A stretch of DNA of 64,000 nucleotides from Thinopyrum elongatum (GCA_011799875.1 CM022298.1:53652865-53716864), one strand, 5' to 3'. Counted from the stretch's first letter, positions 1 through 11,160 are shown. Made by a program: numbers and translations. The notes: generated from the sequence alone by a model not told the origin.

Positions 1-1021
1 TTTCCGGTGACCCGATAAGTACCCGGTACCCTCCGAAACACTTCCGGTGTCCGAATACCAACGTCCTATATATCGATCTTTACCTCTCAACCATTTCGAG
101 ACTCCTCGTCATGCCCGTGATCTCATCCGGGACTCCGAACAACATTCGGTCACCAAATCACATAACTCATATAATACTATATCGTCAACGAACGTTAAGC
201 GTGCGGACCCTACGGGTTCGAGAACTATGTAGACATGACCGAGACACATCTCCGGTCAATAACCAATAGCGGAACCTGGATGCCCATATTGGCTCCTACA
301 TATTCTACGAAGATCTTTATCGGTCGAACCGTTATGACAACATACGTAATTCCCTTTGTCTATCGGTATGTTACTTGCCCGAGATTCGATCGTCGGTATA
401 TTCATACCTAGTTCAATCTCGTTACTGGCAAGTCTCTTTACTCGTTCCGTAATACATCACCTCATGACCAACTCCTTAGTCGTTTGCTTGCAAGCTTATG
501 ATGTGTATTACCGAGAGGGACCAGAGATACCTCTCCGATACTCGGAGCGACAAATCCTAATCTCGATCTATGCCAACTCAACAAACACCTTCGGAGATAC
601 CTATAGAGCATCTTTATAATCACCCAGTTACGTTGTGACGTTTGATAGCACACAAGGCATTCCTCCGGTATCCGGGAGTTGCGTAATCTCATAGTCGAAG
701 GAATAAGTATTTGACATGAAGAAAGCAATAGCAATAAAACTTAACGATCATTATGCTAAGCTAACGGATGGGTCTTGTCCATCATGTCATTCCCCTAATG
801 ATGTGATCCCGTTATCAAATGACAACTCATGTCAATGGTTAGGAAACCTTAACCATATTTGATCAACGAGCTAGTCTAGTAGAGGCTCACTAGGGACACC
901 GTGTTTGTTTATGTATTCACACATGTATTAAGGTTTCCGATCAATACAATTCTAGCATGAATAATAAACCTTTATCATGAATAAGTAAATATAAAATAAC
1001 AACTTGGGCATATTTCCTTCA
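1..1021 (-). repeat. Copia 3' LTR, truncated by window edge
   Basis: On the minus strand the LTR begins TGAAGGAAATATGCCC at 1021, directly after a purine tract, and continues to position 1. A TATA-like TATATA lies near 67-73 on the opposite strand, followed downstream by window edge, so R/U5 is outside the window. Short ORFs here are chance reads in the LTR. Confidence 0.85.
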
Positions 1022-1032
1022 GTCTCCCACTT
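1022..1032 (-). other. Polypurine tract of the copia element
   Basis: Minus-strand AAGTGGGAGAC abuts the LTR start at 1021. The same AAGTGGGAGTC motif precedes LTR2 and LTR3 of the copia array further right, which supports its role as plus-strand primer and fixes the orientation. Confidence 0.8.
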
Positions 1033-1053
1033 GCACTAGAGTCAATAATCCAG

Positions 1054-1140
1054 TTCACATCGCCATGTGATTAACACCAATATTTCACATCGCCATGTGA
1101 TTAACACCCATAGTTCACATCGCCATGTGACCAACACCCA
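1054..1140. repeat. 30-bp tandem repeats with CACATcgccATGTG hairpins
   Basis: Three units of about 30 bp, each containing CACATCGCCATGTG (1056, 1086, 1116), a 5-bp inverted repeat with a 4-nt loop. A further unit lies at 4011-4025, on the other side of the inserted solo LTR. They sit between the PPT and the RNase H remnant of the copia element, so they belong to its 3' non-coding region. Confidence 0.75.
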
Positions 1141-1149
1141 AAGGGTTTA

Positions 1150-3986
1150 TGTAACATCCCAAATTTTTAATTTGGAATGTTATACATAGGTCATCCATGC
1201 ATATCATATTTTATTGCATTTCGTTTTGCGATCCTCGAAAATTCTAAGCAACTCAAGGACCCACGGAGAGAGTTGGGGATTTCACCGTTTTCATATTTGA
1301 ATTTTCTCAAATATTGAAACAGGGATCAATTTGGTTTAATTATTTTTCTCTCCGAAAATATTTCATATTAAAAATATATGAGAGGAGATAATATGACTTC
1401 TCCAAAATAAATGGAATATTGGAGGAAAAATATTAAAATCAAATAAATATTTTATTTGGATTTTTATTGCAATTTTATTTGAATTTAGAAAAAATATGCA
1501 TTTTTCAAAATTGCATTAGAGTCCCAAATAAATGTTTACCTTGTCCGGGAGATTTTTAGAGGACGGGGAAAATTTATTTCGGGAATTTTGGAGTCCGTTT
1601 AGTATTTCTTTTATTTGTTTGTCTGCGCGGAATTATTTAAAAAAAAAAATCCGCCGGACCGAACTGGGCCGAAGCCCAGCCGGCCCAGCCGCCCCGCGCC
1701 GCCATCCCGTCCCGTGCCGGAGACGGACTCGCCGGAGGAGTCCGAGCCGCCACCGTCGCTGCCCTTCGCCCCTTCCCCAAGCCGCCACCCCTCCCCCCCT
1801 CTTTAAAAGCCGACCCGGGGCCCCCCCTGGAGCCCCAAGCCGCCGCCGCCGCCTGCCCTCGCTGCGCCGCCGAGCCGCCGCGCCGCCTCGCTCGCCGCGC
1901 CAGCCGCCGCCGCTCGCCGCCGAGCAGCCGCACCCCGCCCGCCGCACCGCGCCGCCGCACCGCGCCGCCGCACCGCGCGCGCCCCGCCCCGTCGCCTCGC
2001 CGCCGCCGCTGTCCCGCCGACCGCCGGAGGTAGCCGCCGCTGCCGTCGGTTTTCGTGAGAAAAACCGATCGGTTTTTGTTTAAACCCTAGATCTAGATTC
2101 GGTTTTTTTTAAATACCGGTTTATTCTTTTTAGATCGGTTTTCCGTCGGTTTAGTTATTTAGCGGACGTTCGTCCGTACGTTCGTTTTAACGAACGGTTT
2201 TCACCGTTTAACCGCAGACAGCGAACGTTCGTTCGTTAGCCTGTTCGTTAGTTTTCTTTTTCTCGGATTTTCCGCGATTATTTTCGATCGCGATTTCTGA
2301 TCCGATTTTCGTTTTAGTATAACTTTTCGCTCGTTTGTCGGAATCAGGCGATTCAAGCGCCTAGATCTTCGTCTCGAAGCCCTCTTTCTGTTTAACCAAC
2401 TTAAACAAGTTTTTGCTACTGTAAAATTTGACTTTAGTCCAGATTAGCAATCAAAGCTTGTTTCTTTCGCAGTTTGAGTTTAGTTGCTCCGTTTGATTTG
2501 ATTCTTTTTGCAAACCGGAGTTCTTCAGTTGAACTTTCTGGTTAGATCTTCTCATTTGGGTTTTACCCGTGCATCTTCGCTTGATTGCTTATGTATGCTA
2601 TTGTTTGTTTGCGATAGAATTCCCGGAGTGCGAAGCGTGCTACTACGAGTCTCTAGGATTTGCAGATCGTCAGCAAGGCAAGTAACACTTTGATCATACT
2701 CTTCTATACCCAGTTTTTATGCATTAGTTTTATCCTCAAACACTACATGACTAGGATGTGATTAACTTGTGGGTATTGGGAAGTAGATGATGAGGTAGAA
2801 CCTATTGCCCTTTTATTATAAAACCCTTGGGAGTTACTTCTACGCTATGCTTATGTTGCCATGCTATGCTCGTAGACGTGGATTGGGTTTTGAGTGTATC
2901 CATGACAGATGTGAGATTTTTAATTAATGGTTCAACTTAAGGTGGCAACTTTAATACACATCTGGGTGGATTGCTTGTTTGGGCACCTGGGGATATACCA
3001 GTGTTGTCCTAGGAGATCCCGGGGATATACCGTGTGATCCTCCTACGGTCCGCCACCCAGGCTCAAAGGGATCATAAGATTATTCATGCTAGAAACTTCC
3101 GTGTGCAGCCACAAGCTATTATGGGCTCTAGCATAGTTGAGTATGTTACATGACCTCTTTTAGTGGTAGGCTAGCAGATGTAGGGGAAAGTAGGTGTAAC
3201 GGTCTACCCGGAGTAAAGAGTAAATGTTTCTGAAAGACTGTGTCTCGGTCATCCGTTTCTCAAACACCATGTAGTGCGAGAAATCCAACGGAGGAGATCG
3301 AGTCTTGTGGGGAAAAGTGCACAAACCTCTGCAGAGTGTACAAACTGATCATGATTAGCCGTGTCCCCGGTTATGGACATCTTGAGTATCTGGTTCTTGG
3401 ATCATCATATTGAATCCCATCACTCTAAATTAATTGTTGGGATTAATAATTACTTTTAATTGGGATTGAGAGGGGGATTTACCTTCTCAATGTTCAACAA
3501 CCACCATGATAGTTAAATAAAATATATTCCTTTGTTGTAGGGAAAAATTGGCTTTTCGCAAAACAGTATAACACTAGAGCTTTTCCACCAGCCAAATATG
3601 CATGTAGTATTAGCATTTATTCTGTTCATTGCTCTACTGTGTTATATTGCCAGCATATTCCATGTGCTGACCCGTTTCGGGCTGCAACGTATCATGTTGC
3701 AGACTTTTCAGACGAAGAGTAAGGTGTGCTAGGTCGTTGTCGTGCACTCAGCTATGCCGTTGGAGTTGATGGACTCACTTTATCTTCCAAGCCTTCCGCT
3801 GTTATCTTATTTAGATGGCCTTAAGCCATATTTATTGTAAGCAGTTCTCTTTTGAGACATTCGATGTAATAAGTGTGTGATTGCTACTCTGTTATAAATC
3901 CCTCAAGTACTGTGTGTGTCAGCATTACCGATCCAGGGATGACACTTGAACACAGAGATTCGATCCATTCGGGTCGGGTCGCTACA
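1150..3986 (+). mobile_element. Solo LTR (probable Ty3-Gypsy) with TSD GTTTA
   Basis: The 2837-bp block starts TGTAACATCCC, ends GGGTCGCTACA, and is bounded by the perfect 5-bp repeat GTTTA (1145-1149 and 3987-3991). No internal region, second LTR, PBS or PPT is present, so it is a solo LTR left after LTR-LTR recombination. A TATA-like CTTTAAAAG near 1800 sits at the start of a very GC-rich stretch (about 1660-2060) followed by a T-rich leader, suggesting plus orientation. The proline/arginine-rich ORFs in the GC-rich part are compositional. The Gypsy assignment rests on LTR length and TGTAAC...CTACA ends, not on coding sequence. Confidence 0.85.
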
Positions 3987-4031
3987 GTTTACTAGAGTCA
4001 ATAATCTAGTTCACATCGCCATGTGATTAAT

Positions 4032-4658
4032 ACCCAAAGAGTAATAAGGTGTGATCATGTTTTGCTTGTGAGAGAGGTTTAGTCAGCAGGTCTGCCACAT
4101 TCAGATCCGTATGTATTTTGCAAATTTCTATGTCTACAATGCTCTGCACGGAGCTACTCTAGCTAATTGCTCCCACTTTCAATATGTATCCAGATTGAGA
4201 CTCAGAGTCATCCGGATCAGTGTCAAATCTTGCATCGACGTAACCCTTTACGACGAACTCTTTGTCACCTCCATAACCGAGAAACATTTCCTTAGTCCTT
4301 TTTAGGTACCTAAGGATAATTTTGACTACTGTCCAGTGATCTACTCCTGGATCACTATTGTACACCCTTGCCAAACTCATGGCAAGGTACACAATAGGTC
4401 TGGTACACAGCATGGCATACTTTATAGAACCTATGGCTGAGGCATAGGGAATGACTTTCATTCTCTCTATCTTCTGCCGTGGTCGGGTTTTGAGTCTTAC
4501 TCAACTTCACACCTTGCAACACAGACAAGAACCCTTTCTTTGACTGATCTATTTTGAACTTCTTCAAAATTTTGCCAAGGTATATACTTTGTGAAAGTCC
4601 TATTAAGCGTCTCGATCTATCCCTATAGATCTTGATGCCCAATATATAAGCAGCTTCA
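4032..4658 (-). pseudogene. Copia pol remnant: end of reverse transcriptase and RNase H
   Basis: Translated on the minus strand the segment shows copia landmarks in order: YILGIKIYRDRS and GLSQSIYLGKILKKF (RT), then IPYASAIGS, CTRP and LRYLKRTKEMF (RT-RNase H linker), then GYVDARFDTD and SQSGYI (RNase H start). A frameshift near 4460 separates the two readable frames and the reading stops near 4159. The catalytic RT part is missing because an LTR inserted at 4659. Non-functional. The family is clear; the flanking elements explain both breaks. Confidence 0.85.
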
Positions 4659-6069
4659 TGATGTCTACTACGCAACCTTCTTCTTGTAGACTCGTGTTGG
4701 GCCTCCAAGCGTAGAGTTTTGTAGGACAGTAGCAAATTTCCCTCAAGTGGATGACCTAAGGTTTATCAATCCGTGGGAGGCATAGAATGAAGATGGTCTC
4801 TCTCAAACAACCCTGCAACCAAATAACAAAGAGTCTCTTGTGTCCCCAACACACCCAATACAATGGTAAATTATATAGGTGCACTAGTTCGGCGAAGAGA
4901 TGGTGATACAAGTGTAATATGGATGGTAGATATAGGTTTTTGTAATCTGAAAATATAAAAACAGCAAGGTAGCAAGTGGTAAAAGTGAGCGAAAACGGTA
5001 GTGCAATGCTTAGAAACAAGGCCTAGGGTTCATACTTTCACTAGTGCAAGTTCTCTCAACAATGATAACATAATTAGATCATATAACAATCCCTCAATGT
5101 GCAATAAAGAGTCACTCCAAAGTCACTAATAGCGGAGAATAAACGAAGAGATTATTGTAGGGTACGAAACCACCTCAAAGTTATTCTTTCTGATCGATCT
5201 ATTGGGCTATTCCTATAAGTGTCACAAACATCCCTAGAGTTCGTACTAAAATAACACCTTAAGACACACATCAACCAAAACCCTAATGTCACCTAGATAC
5301 TCCAATGTCACCACAAGTATCCGTGGGTTTGATTATACGATATGCATCACACAATCTCAGATTCATCTATTCAAACCAACACAAAGAACTTCAAAGAGTG
5401 CCCCAAAGTTTCTACTGGAGAGTCAAGATGAAAACGTGTGCCAACCCCTATGCATAAGTTCACAAGGTCACAGAACCCGCAAGTTGATCACCAAAACATA
5501 CATCAAGTAGATCACGTGAATATCCCATTGTCAACACAGATAAGCACATGCAAGACATACATCAAGTGTTCTCAAATCCTTAAAGACTCAATCTGATAAG
5601 ATAACTTCAAAGGGAAAACTCAATCCATTACAAGAAGGTAGAGGGAGAGAAACATCATAAGATCCAACTATAATAGCAAAGCTCGCGGTACATCAAGATC
5701 ATGCCAAATCAAGAACACGAGAGAGAGAGAGGGGGGGAGAGAGAGAGAGAGAGAGATCAAACACATAGCTACTGGTACATACCCTCAGCCCCAAGGGTGA
5801 ACTACTCCCTCCTCGTCATGGAGAGCACCGGGATGATGAAGATGGCCACCGGTGATGGATTCCCCCTCCGGCAGGGTGCCGGAACGGGCTCCTGATTGGT
5901 TTTTCGTGGCTACAGAGGCTTGCGGCGGCGGAACTCCCAATCTAGGTTATGTTCTGGAGGTTTTGGGATTTATAGGAGGTGTTGGCATTGGGGACAAGTC
6001 AAGGGGGCCCGCGAGGCGACGACAAGGATGGGGGGCGTGCCCTAGGGTGGGGGGCGCGCCCTCCACCCT
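4659..6069 (-). mobile_element. Partial LTR of non-autonomous Gypsy-type element
   Basis: Begins TGATGTCTACTACGC and is colinear with both LTRs of the complete element at 27002-33788 (LTR lengths 1657 and 1684). Only the first 1411 bp are present here because a CACTA element interrupts it at 6070. True orientation is minus: the reverse complement would start TGATACGTCTCC and contains the promoter. The missing part, and any internal region or second LTR, are absent from the window, having been lost with the DNA deleted in the copia recombination inferred further right. Confidence 0.85.
5719..5756. repeat. (GA)n microsatellite inside LTR
   Basis: GA-rich tract interrupted by a run of seven G. 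The equivalent place in the LTRs at 27002 and 32105 also carries GA tracts of different length (about 28060-28075 and 33164-33203), so it is a variable site of the LTR family. Confidence 0.9.
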
Positions 6070-6111
6070 CACTTGTAGAAAACAGGGCTTTGGTCCAGGC
6101 CTGCCTAGCCC

Positions 6112-6360
6112 ATTAGTCCCGGTTCAGTCACGAATCGGGACCCATGGGGGCATACGTCCCGGTTCGTGCACCCAGGGGGCCGGCCGGGCCTCGTGGGGCA
6201 TTGGTCCCAGTTCGTCTGGACCCTTTTGTCCCGGTTCCAGACACGAACCGGGACCAATGGGCCTCGATCCTGGCCCACATCCATTGGTCCCGGTTCGTGG
6301 CTGGAACCGGGACCAAAGGGTGGCCTTTAGTCCCGGTTCCAGCCACGAACCGGGACCAAT
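6112..6360. repeat. CACTA subterminal repeats (CCCGGTTC / GAACCGGG)
   Basis: About ten copies of GTCCCGGTTC or its reverse complement GAACCGGGAC occur in 250 bp in both orientations, several as inverted pairs separated by short spacers such as GTGGCTG. In CACTA elements subterminal repeats of this kind bind an element-encoded DNA-binding protein; that role is family knowledge, not shown here. Confidence 0.85.
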
Positions 6361-6368
6361 GTTGTGCC

Positions 6369-6376
6369 TATATATA
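6369..6376 (+). promoter_or_regulatory. TATA box of CACTA transcription unit
   Basis: TATATATA lies immediately after the last subterminal repeat and about 530 bp upstream of the first recognisable coding exon, a normal place for a CACTA promoter. No experimental support. Confidence 0.5.
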
Positions 6377-6900
6377 CCCCCTCGCCCGCAAGCAGAGCAC
6401 TCCACTGCTCTGTTTTTTCTGGCCGGCTAGGGGAGGGCTTTGTGGTGCTCTAGCTCACCTCCTATGCACATGAGGTGTTCGATGAAATGCCCGAGCCACA
6501 CTACTTAAGCTTTCTTCTCTCCAAGCTCGACCTCCAAGCTCCATTTTTCTCAAGATTTGTCTAGGTTTAGCGGTCCGTCACGTCCCGTCCCCGTCTTCAC
6601 CGCCGTCGATCGCCCGCGCCGATCTCGTCGTCGGCACCACCGTGGTGAGCCTCTTGTTCTTATCTTCTTTCTAAAAGAGAAAAATTCTTACTTGTATGAT
6701 TTAGATAGATACTTGTATAATTTTCTTACTTTTATTAATGTTTGTTATTATATAGTGCGATGGTTTTGGTATCCGCCCCCGTCGGCCCTCATCCTGTCTA
6801 TGATTCGGATGTGGTATATATTATATTTTATAACTATTTGGTTCATTTATTGTTTATGACAATTATGCCGACCAACGTGACATAGATTTTATTTATCTAG

Positions 6901-7206
6901 GAGGTATGTGAACCAGAAATTCCAACCGACCCTATTGTCGAGAGGTTAAATTTAGTTGAAGAAGAAAACAATTACTTGAAGGAAAAAATAAAAAAAATTG
7001 AGGAGGAGAAGATGATATTGGATTTGCATGTTGCGGATGTCGTCGATGATCACAAGATCAAGATGGATGCAATGCGCTTCAAGATTAGAAAGTATAGAAA
7101 ATATGCCATTCATACCGAGGCTTGGTATCATTATGCCGTTGGATCAATTGTTACCTTGGTTGCGATTATGATCGCATTTGTTGTTGCATTGAAATGTTTT
7201 ACATAG
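6901..7206 (+). CDS. CACTA-encoded small coiled-coil, membrane-anchored protein (terminal exon)
   Basis: The reading frame is open from a splice-acceptor-like TTTATCTAG ending at 6900 to a stop at 7204-7206. About 100 residues: an acidic N-terminal part (EIPTDPIVERL), a charged, probably coiled-coil segment (EEENNYLKEKIKKIEEEK, then HKIKMDAMRFKIRK), and a C-terminal hydrophobic helix (VGSIVTLVAIMIAFVVAL) just before the stop. No ATG begins the exon, so an upstream exon should exist between the TATA box and 6880; I could not fix its borders. I have the impression of seeing similar sequences upstream of tnp2 in Triticeae CACTA elements. Function unknown; it is not the TNP2 transposase and may or may not be the second CACTA protein. 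Confidence 0.6.
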   Translation, partial: EVCEPEIPTDPIVERLNLVEEENNYLKEKIKKIEEEKMILDLHVADVVDDHKIKMDAMRFKIRKYRKYAIHTEAWYHYAVGSIVTLVAIMIAFVVALKCFT

Positions 7207-7378
7207 TTTCAATTTATGGTTTAATTAGATGCTCTGGAGAGCTATATGTTGTTCAATGAGAACTATGTATGTACTTTGGTTTTAATGTGATGATGAACTT
7301 CTATTAATTTGGTCACTTATCTATTCATGATGTTCTGTAATGGTTTTTGACACACTTAATTATATATAATGCACGCAG

Positions 7379-9511
7379 ATGAACCGGCAATGGATGTACG
7401 GTGACAGACACACCTCCGAGTACATTAAGGGCGTGCATAATTTTCTCGAAGTGGCTGAGGCAAACAAGAAGAATGGTTTTATGTGTTGTCCATGCCCTAT
7501 ATGTGGGAATACGAAGTCTTACTCTGACCGGATAATCCTTCACACCCACCTGCTTTATAAGGGTTTCATGCCACACTATAATGTTTGGACCAAGCACGGA
7601 GAAATAGGGGTTATGATGGAAGACAGCGAAGAAGAAGAGGACGATGACAACTATGTGCCCCCTGAATATGGTGATGCTGCAACAGGGGAAGCTGAAGATC
7701 AAGAGGAACCAGACGATGTGCCCGATGATGATCTCCGCCGGGTCATTGTTGATGCAAGGAGACAGTGCGAAAGTGAAAAGGAGAAGCTGAAGTTTGATCG
7801 CATGTTAGAGGATCACAAAAAAGGGTTGTACCCCAATTGCGAAGATGGCAACACAAAGCTCGGTACCGTACTGGAATTGCTGCAGTGGAAGGCAGAGAAT
7901 GCTGTGCCTGACAAAGGATTTGAGAAGCTACTGAAAATATTGAAGAAGAAGCTTCCAAAGGATAACGAATTGCCCGACAGTACGTACGCAGCAAATAAGG
8001 TCGCATGCCCTCTAGGATTGGAGGTGCAGAAGATACATGCATGCCCTAATGACTGCATCCTCTACCGCGGTGCGTACGAGGATTTGAATGCATGCCCGGT
8101 ATGCGGTGCATTGCGGTATAAGATCAGACGAGATGACCTTGGTGATGTTGACGGCGAGCCCCCCAGGAAGAGGGTTCCTGCCAAGGTGATGTGGTATGCT
8201 CCTATAATACCATGGTTGAAACGTCTGTTCAGAAACAAAGAGCATGCCAAGTTGATGCGATGGCACAGAGAGGACTGTAAGAAAGACGGGAAGTTGAGAG
8301 CACCCGCTGACGGGTCGCAGTGGAGAAAAATCAAGAGAAAGTACCGGGCTGAGTTTGCAGGTGACCCAAGGAACGTATGGTTTGGTTTAAGCGCGGATGG
8401 CATTAATCCTTTCGGGGAGCAGAGCAGCAATCACAGCACCTGGCCCGTGACTCTATGTATGTATAACCTTCCTCCTTGGATGTGCATGAAGCAAAAGTTC
8501 ATTATGATGCCAGTTCTCATCCAAGGCCCTAAGCAACCCGGCAACGACATTGATGTGTACCTAAGGCCATTAGTTGAAGAACTTTTACAGCTGTGGAATG
8601 GAAAAGGTGTACGTGTGTGGGATAAGCACAGACAGAAGGAATTTGACATGCATGCATTGCTGTTTGTAACCATCAATGATTGGCCTGCTCTCAGTAACCT
8701 TTCAGGACAGACAAACAAGGGATACCACGCATGCACGCACTATTTAGATGACACCCAAAGTATATACCTGGACAAATGCAGGAAGAATGTGTACCTGGGG
8801 CATCGTCGATTTCTTCCGACCAACCATCAATGTCGAAAGAAAGGCAAGCATTTCAAAGGCGAGGCAGATCACCGGAAGAAGCCCGCCATGCGTACCGGTG
8901 ATCACGTACTTGCTATGGTCAATGATTTACAGGTAATCTTTGGAAAGGGTCCCGGCGGACTATCTGTTCCGAATGACGCTGAGGGACGCGCACCCATGTG
9001 GAAGAAGAAATCTATATTTTGGGACCTACCCTACTGGAAAGACCTAGAGGTCCGCCCTTCAATCAACGTGATGCACGTGATGAAGAACCTTTGCGTGAAC
9101 CTGCTAGGCTTCTTGGGCGTGTATGGAAAGACAAAAGATACACCGGAGGCACGGGAGGACCTGCAACGTTGGCACGAAAAAGACGACATGCCTCCAAAGC
9201 AGTATGAAGGTCCTGCCAGCTACGCTCTTACCAAAGAAGAGAAGGAAATCTTCTTTGAATGCCTGCTCAGTATGAAGATCCCGTCTGGCTTCTCGTCGAA
9301 TATAAAGGGAATAATAAATATGGTAGAGAAAAAGTTCCAGAACCTAAAGTCTCATGACTGCCACGTGATTATGACGCAACTGCTTCCGATTGCATTGAGG
9401 GGGCTTCTACCGGAAAACGTTCGATTAGCCATTGTGAAGCTATGTGCATTCCTCAATGCAATCTCTCAGAAGGTGATCGATCCAGAAATCATACCAAGGC
9501 TAAGGAGTGAT
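7379..9511 (+). pseudogene. TNP2-type CACTA transposase, truncated by copia LTR
   Basis: ATG at 7379 follows a splice-acceptor-like CACGCAG; 711 codons are transposon-derived, then 20 LTR-encoded codons lead to a stop. The N-terminus (about 1-75) has the transposase-associated fold with a Cys cluster (CCPCPIC, about 35-42) and a nearby acidic stretch. A second Cys cluster (CPNDC and ACPVCG, about 219-242) precedes the Transposase_21-type core. Core motifs are LSADGINPF with Asp340 and TINDWPAL with Asp434, the first two acidic residues expected of a DDE-type CACTA transposase. Segments about 560-711 lead into the region usually matched by DUF4218. There is no stop or frameshift before the insertion, so this copy was open when copia landed. 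The C-terminal third of a normal TNP2 is missing, so it should be inactive. Confidence 0.9.
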
Positions 9512-10938
9512 TGTAGGAGATATGCCCTAGAGGAAATAATAAATGTTATTAATTATCTCCCTGTTCATAATTAAGTTTATATTCCATGCTATAACTGCTA
9601 TGGGTCCCGAGCCCGTATATCCATAAAGGCTCTGGGGAAAACCCATGTGCACGTGTGGTATAATAAACGGTAAAATGTATTCCTAGTCGTGCCTCTAAGA
9701 CTAGCTCAAGTGTTGCATGATGATTATGTTTTTCCAATCATGGGCATGTCTATGCCAGCAACTTTGAGGGCACAATGTCAGGAAGGACATTTGTGTTGAA
9801 TCGACCCGAATTGATGTTATGCTATGAGATACATTCGTCATGAGTTAATGGTTAATAACACAGAGATGGTTAATGTTTGGATGATTCCTCAGACCATGAG
9901 AGTATCGAGTTTCTTCATGCTTGATTCATGAACTTTGGGGTTTGTTAAACGTCATCCGTAAATGGATGGCTATTACGGCGGCTTACGGGTTCATGGGAAA
10001 GTATGTCAAGTAACTTGATAGCTCAAGATTGGGATTTGCTCCTCCGACGATGGAGAGATATCTCTGGGCCCTCTCGGTGTTACGGTATCCATCATCGTCT
10101 GGCCAGACACTATGTGATTTGATCACGGGGATGCTGGAACACGGTAACGAGAAAAGAGAACAATACCGGTAACGAGGTAACTAGCATAGTGGACAAGTTG
10201 TTGATCCACGGGAATGCCTACATGTCTCACCTCGGGTATTTGTAACATATCGCGAAGCAACAGGAATAGCACACGGCAACTGGAGGTTCACTCGAATATT
10301 CATTCATGTGGGTATAGGGGTCAATATGGGTGTCCACGGCTCCGATGTTGATCATTGATCGGAAGGGGTTCCGTGTCATGTCTATACTTCACCGAACCTA
10401 TAGGGTCACACGCTTAAGGGTCATCTATCTGCTGAATACTAGACAGGGAGTCTGAGAGAAAATCACCGAAAAAGTTTCGGACACCGAAAAGTTTCGGACA
10501 GCGGAAAAGTTCCGCAGAGAGAGGTCACCGGATGAGTTCCGGTGAAACTGAAAAGTTGTTTCAGGGGATACCATTAAGTCAAAATGGTTTCGGCACATGC
10601 CTGATAATTCTTGGAGGATGCCAGAATCATTCTGGAAACTTCTGGGAATTTTCTGGAAGAAAAACCGGAAATGTTCCGGGGCTGCCGGAACCGCTTCAGA
10701 TGCTTTTCGCAGATGAAATCACTAAACTGGAATTGTTCCAGAACGCATTGAAAATTATTTTAGTGGGTACTGGAAATGTTCTAAGCCCACATAAATATTT
10801 TCAGTTTGAACGGACGCTGAAAAATGTCATCGTGAATAGTGAAAGTGCTTTTTGGGTGGCTTCTTGGAGAAGCCACCTTGAGGGTCCTTTGGTATTTTTC
10901 CCCTTGGCTTCTTGGAGAAGCCACCCTTGGGCTTGGCC

Positions 10939-10946
10939 TATAAATA
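10939..10946 (+). promoter_or_regulatory. LTR1 TATA box
   Basis: TATAAATA in GCCTATAAATAGG; the same box occurs in LTR2 and LTR3 at the corresponding place, about 600 bp before the LTR end. It marks the likely U3/R boundary region. Confidence 0.7.
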
Positions 10947-11160
10947 GGGGTGGAGGGGGCTGCCTAAAGACTCACTCCTTCTCACATACAAGTGCCATGC
11001 AATGATCTGGCTTCTCTCTCCCTCCCACGAAAAGAGTTTCGTAGAGCCGAAAGGCTGTCTGGGTTCCGGTGGGAACTAGTTCTGGACGGCGAAGCGCTGC
11101 CGGATAGTTGACACCGTATGTGTGCAACTCTGTAGAGAGGTCGTAGTTTCGATCTTAGTT

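Larger units (their letters stand above)
1..4658 (-). mobile_element. Ty1-copia retrotransposon remnant (Angela/BARE-like), minus strand
   Basis: Read on the minus strand this is the 3' half of a copia element: RT/RNase H remnant (4658 down to about 4032), a spacer with 30-bp repeats, a polypurine tract, then the 3' LTR running off the window edge. It is split by a solo LTR at 1150-3986 with its own target duplication, and its RT region is cut at 4658 by another LTR. The LTR start (minus-strand TGAAGGAAATATGCCC) resembles Angela/WIS/BARE LTRs; the exact family is from memory and was not searched. Confidence 0.85.
6070..9511 (+). mobile_element. CACTA (En/Spm-type) DNA transposon, 5' part only
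   Basis: Starts with CACTTGTAGAAAACAGGGC, the CACTA-type terminal inverted repeat, inside an LTR (preceding 3 bp CCT would be one copy of the 3-bp TSD). Next come subterminal repeats with CCCGGTTC in both orientations, a TATA box, a small exon encoding a coiled-coil/membrane protein, and a TNP2-type transposase. The element ends at 9511, where a copia LTR starts within the transposase. The right half and right TIR are not found anywhere in the window. Confidence 0.9.

Noticed and set aside
1056..1129. Evenly spaced ~30-bp repeats resembling a CRISPR array
   Set aside because: Only three units with near-identical spacers, in a plant copia element; tandem repeat, not CRISPR.
1532..2083. 183-codon Pro/Arg/Ala-rich ORF and its mirror ORFs on the minus strand
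   Set aside because: All frames are open because the region is a GC-rich low-complexity stretch of a solo LTR; no domain, and it is crossed by LTR structure.
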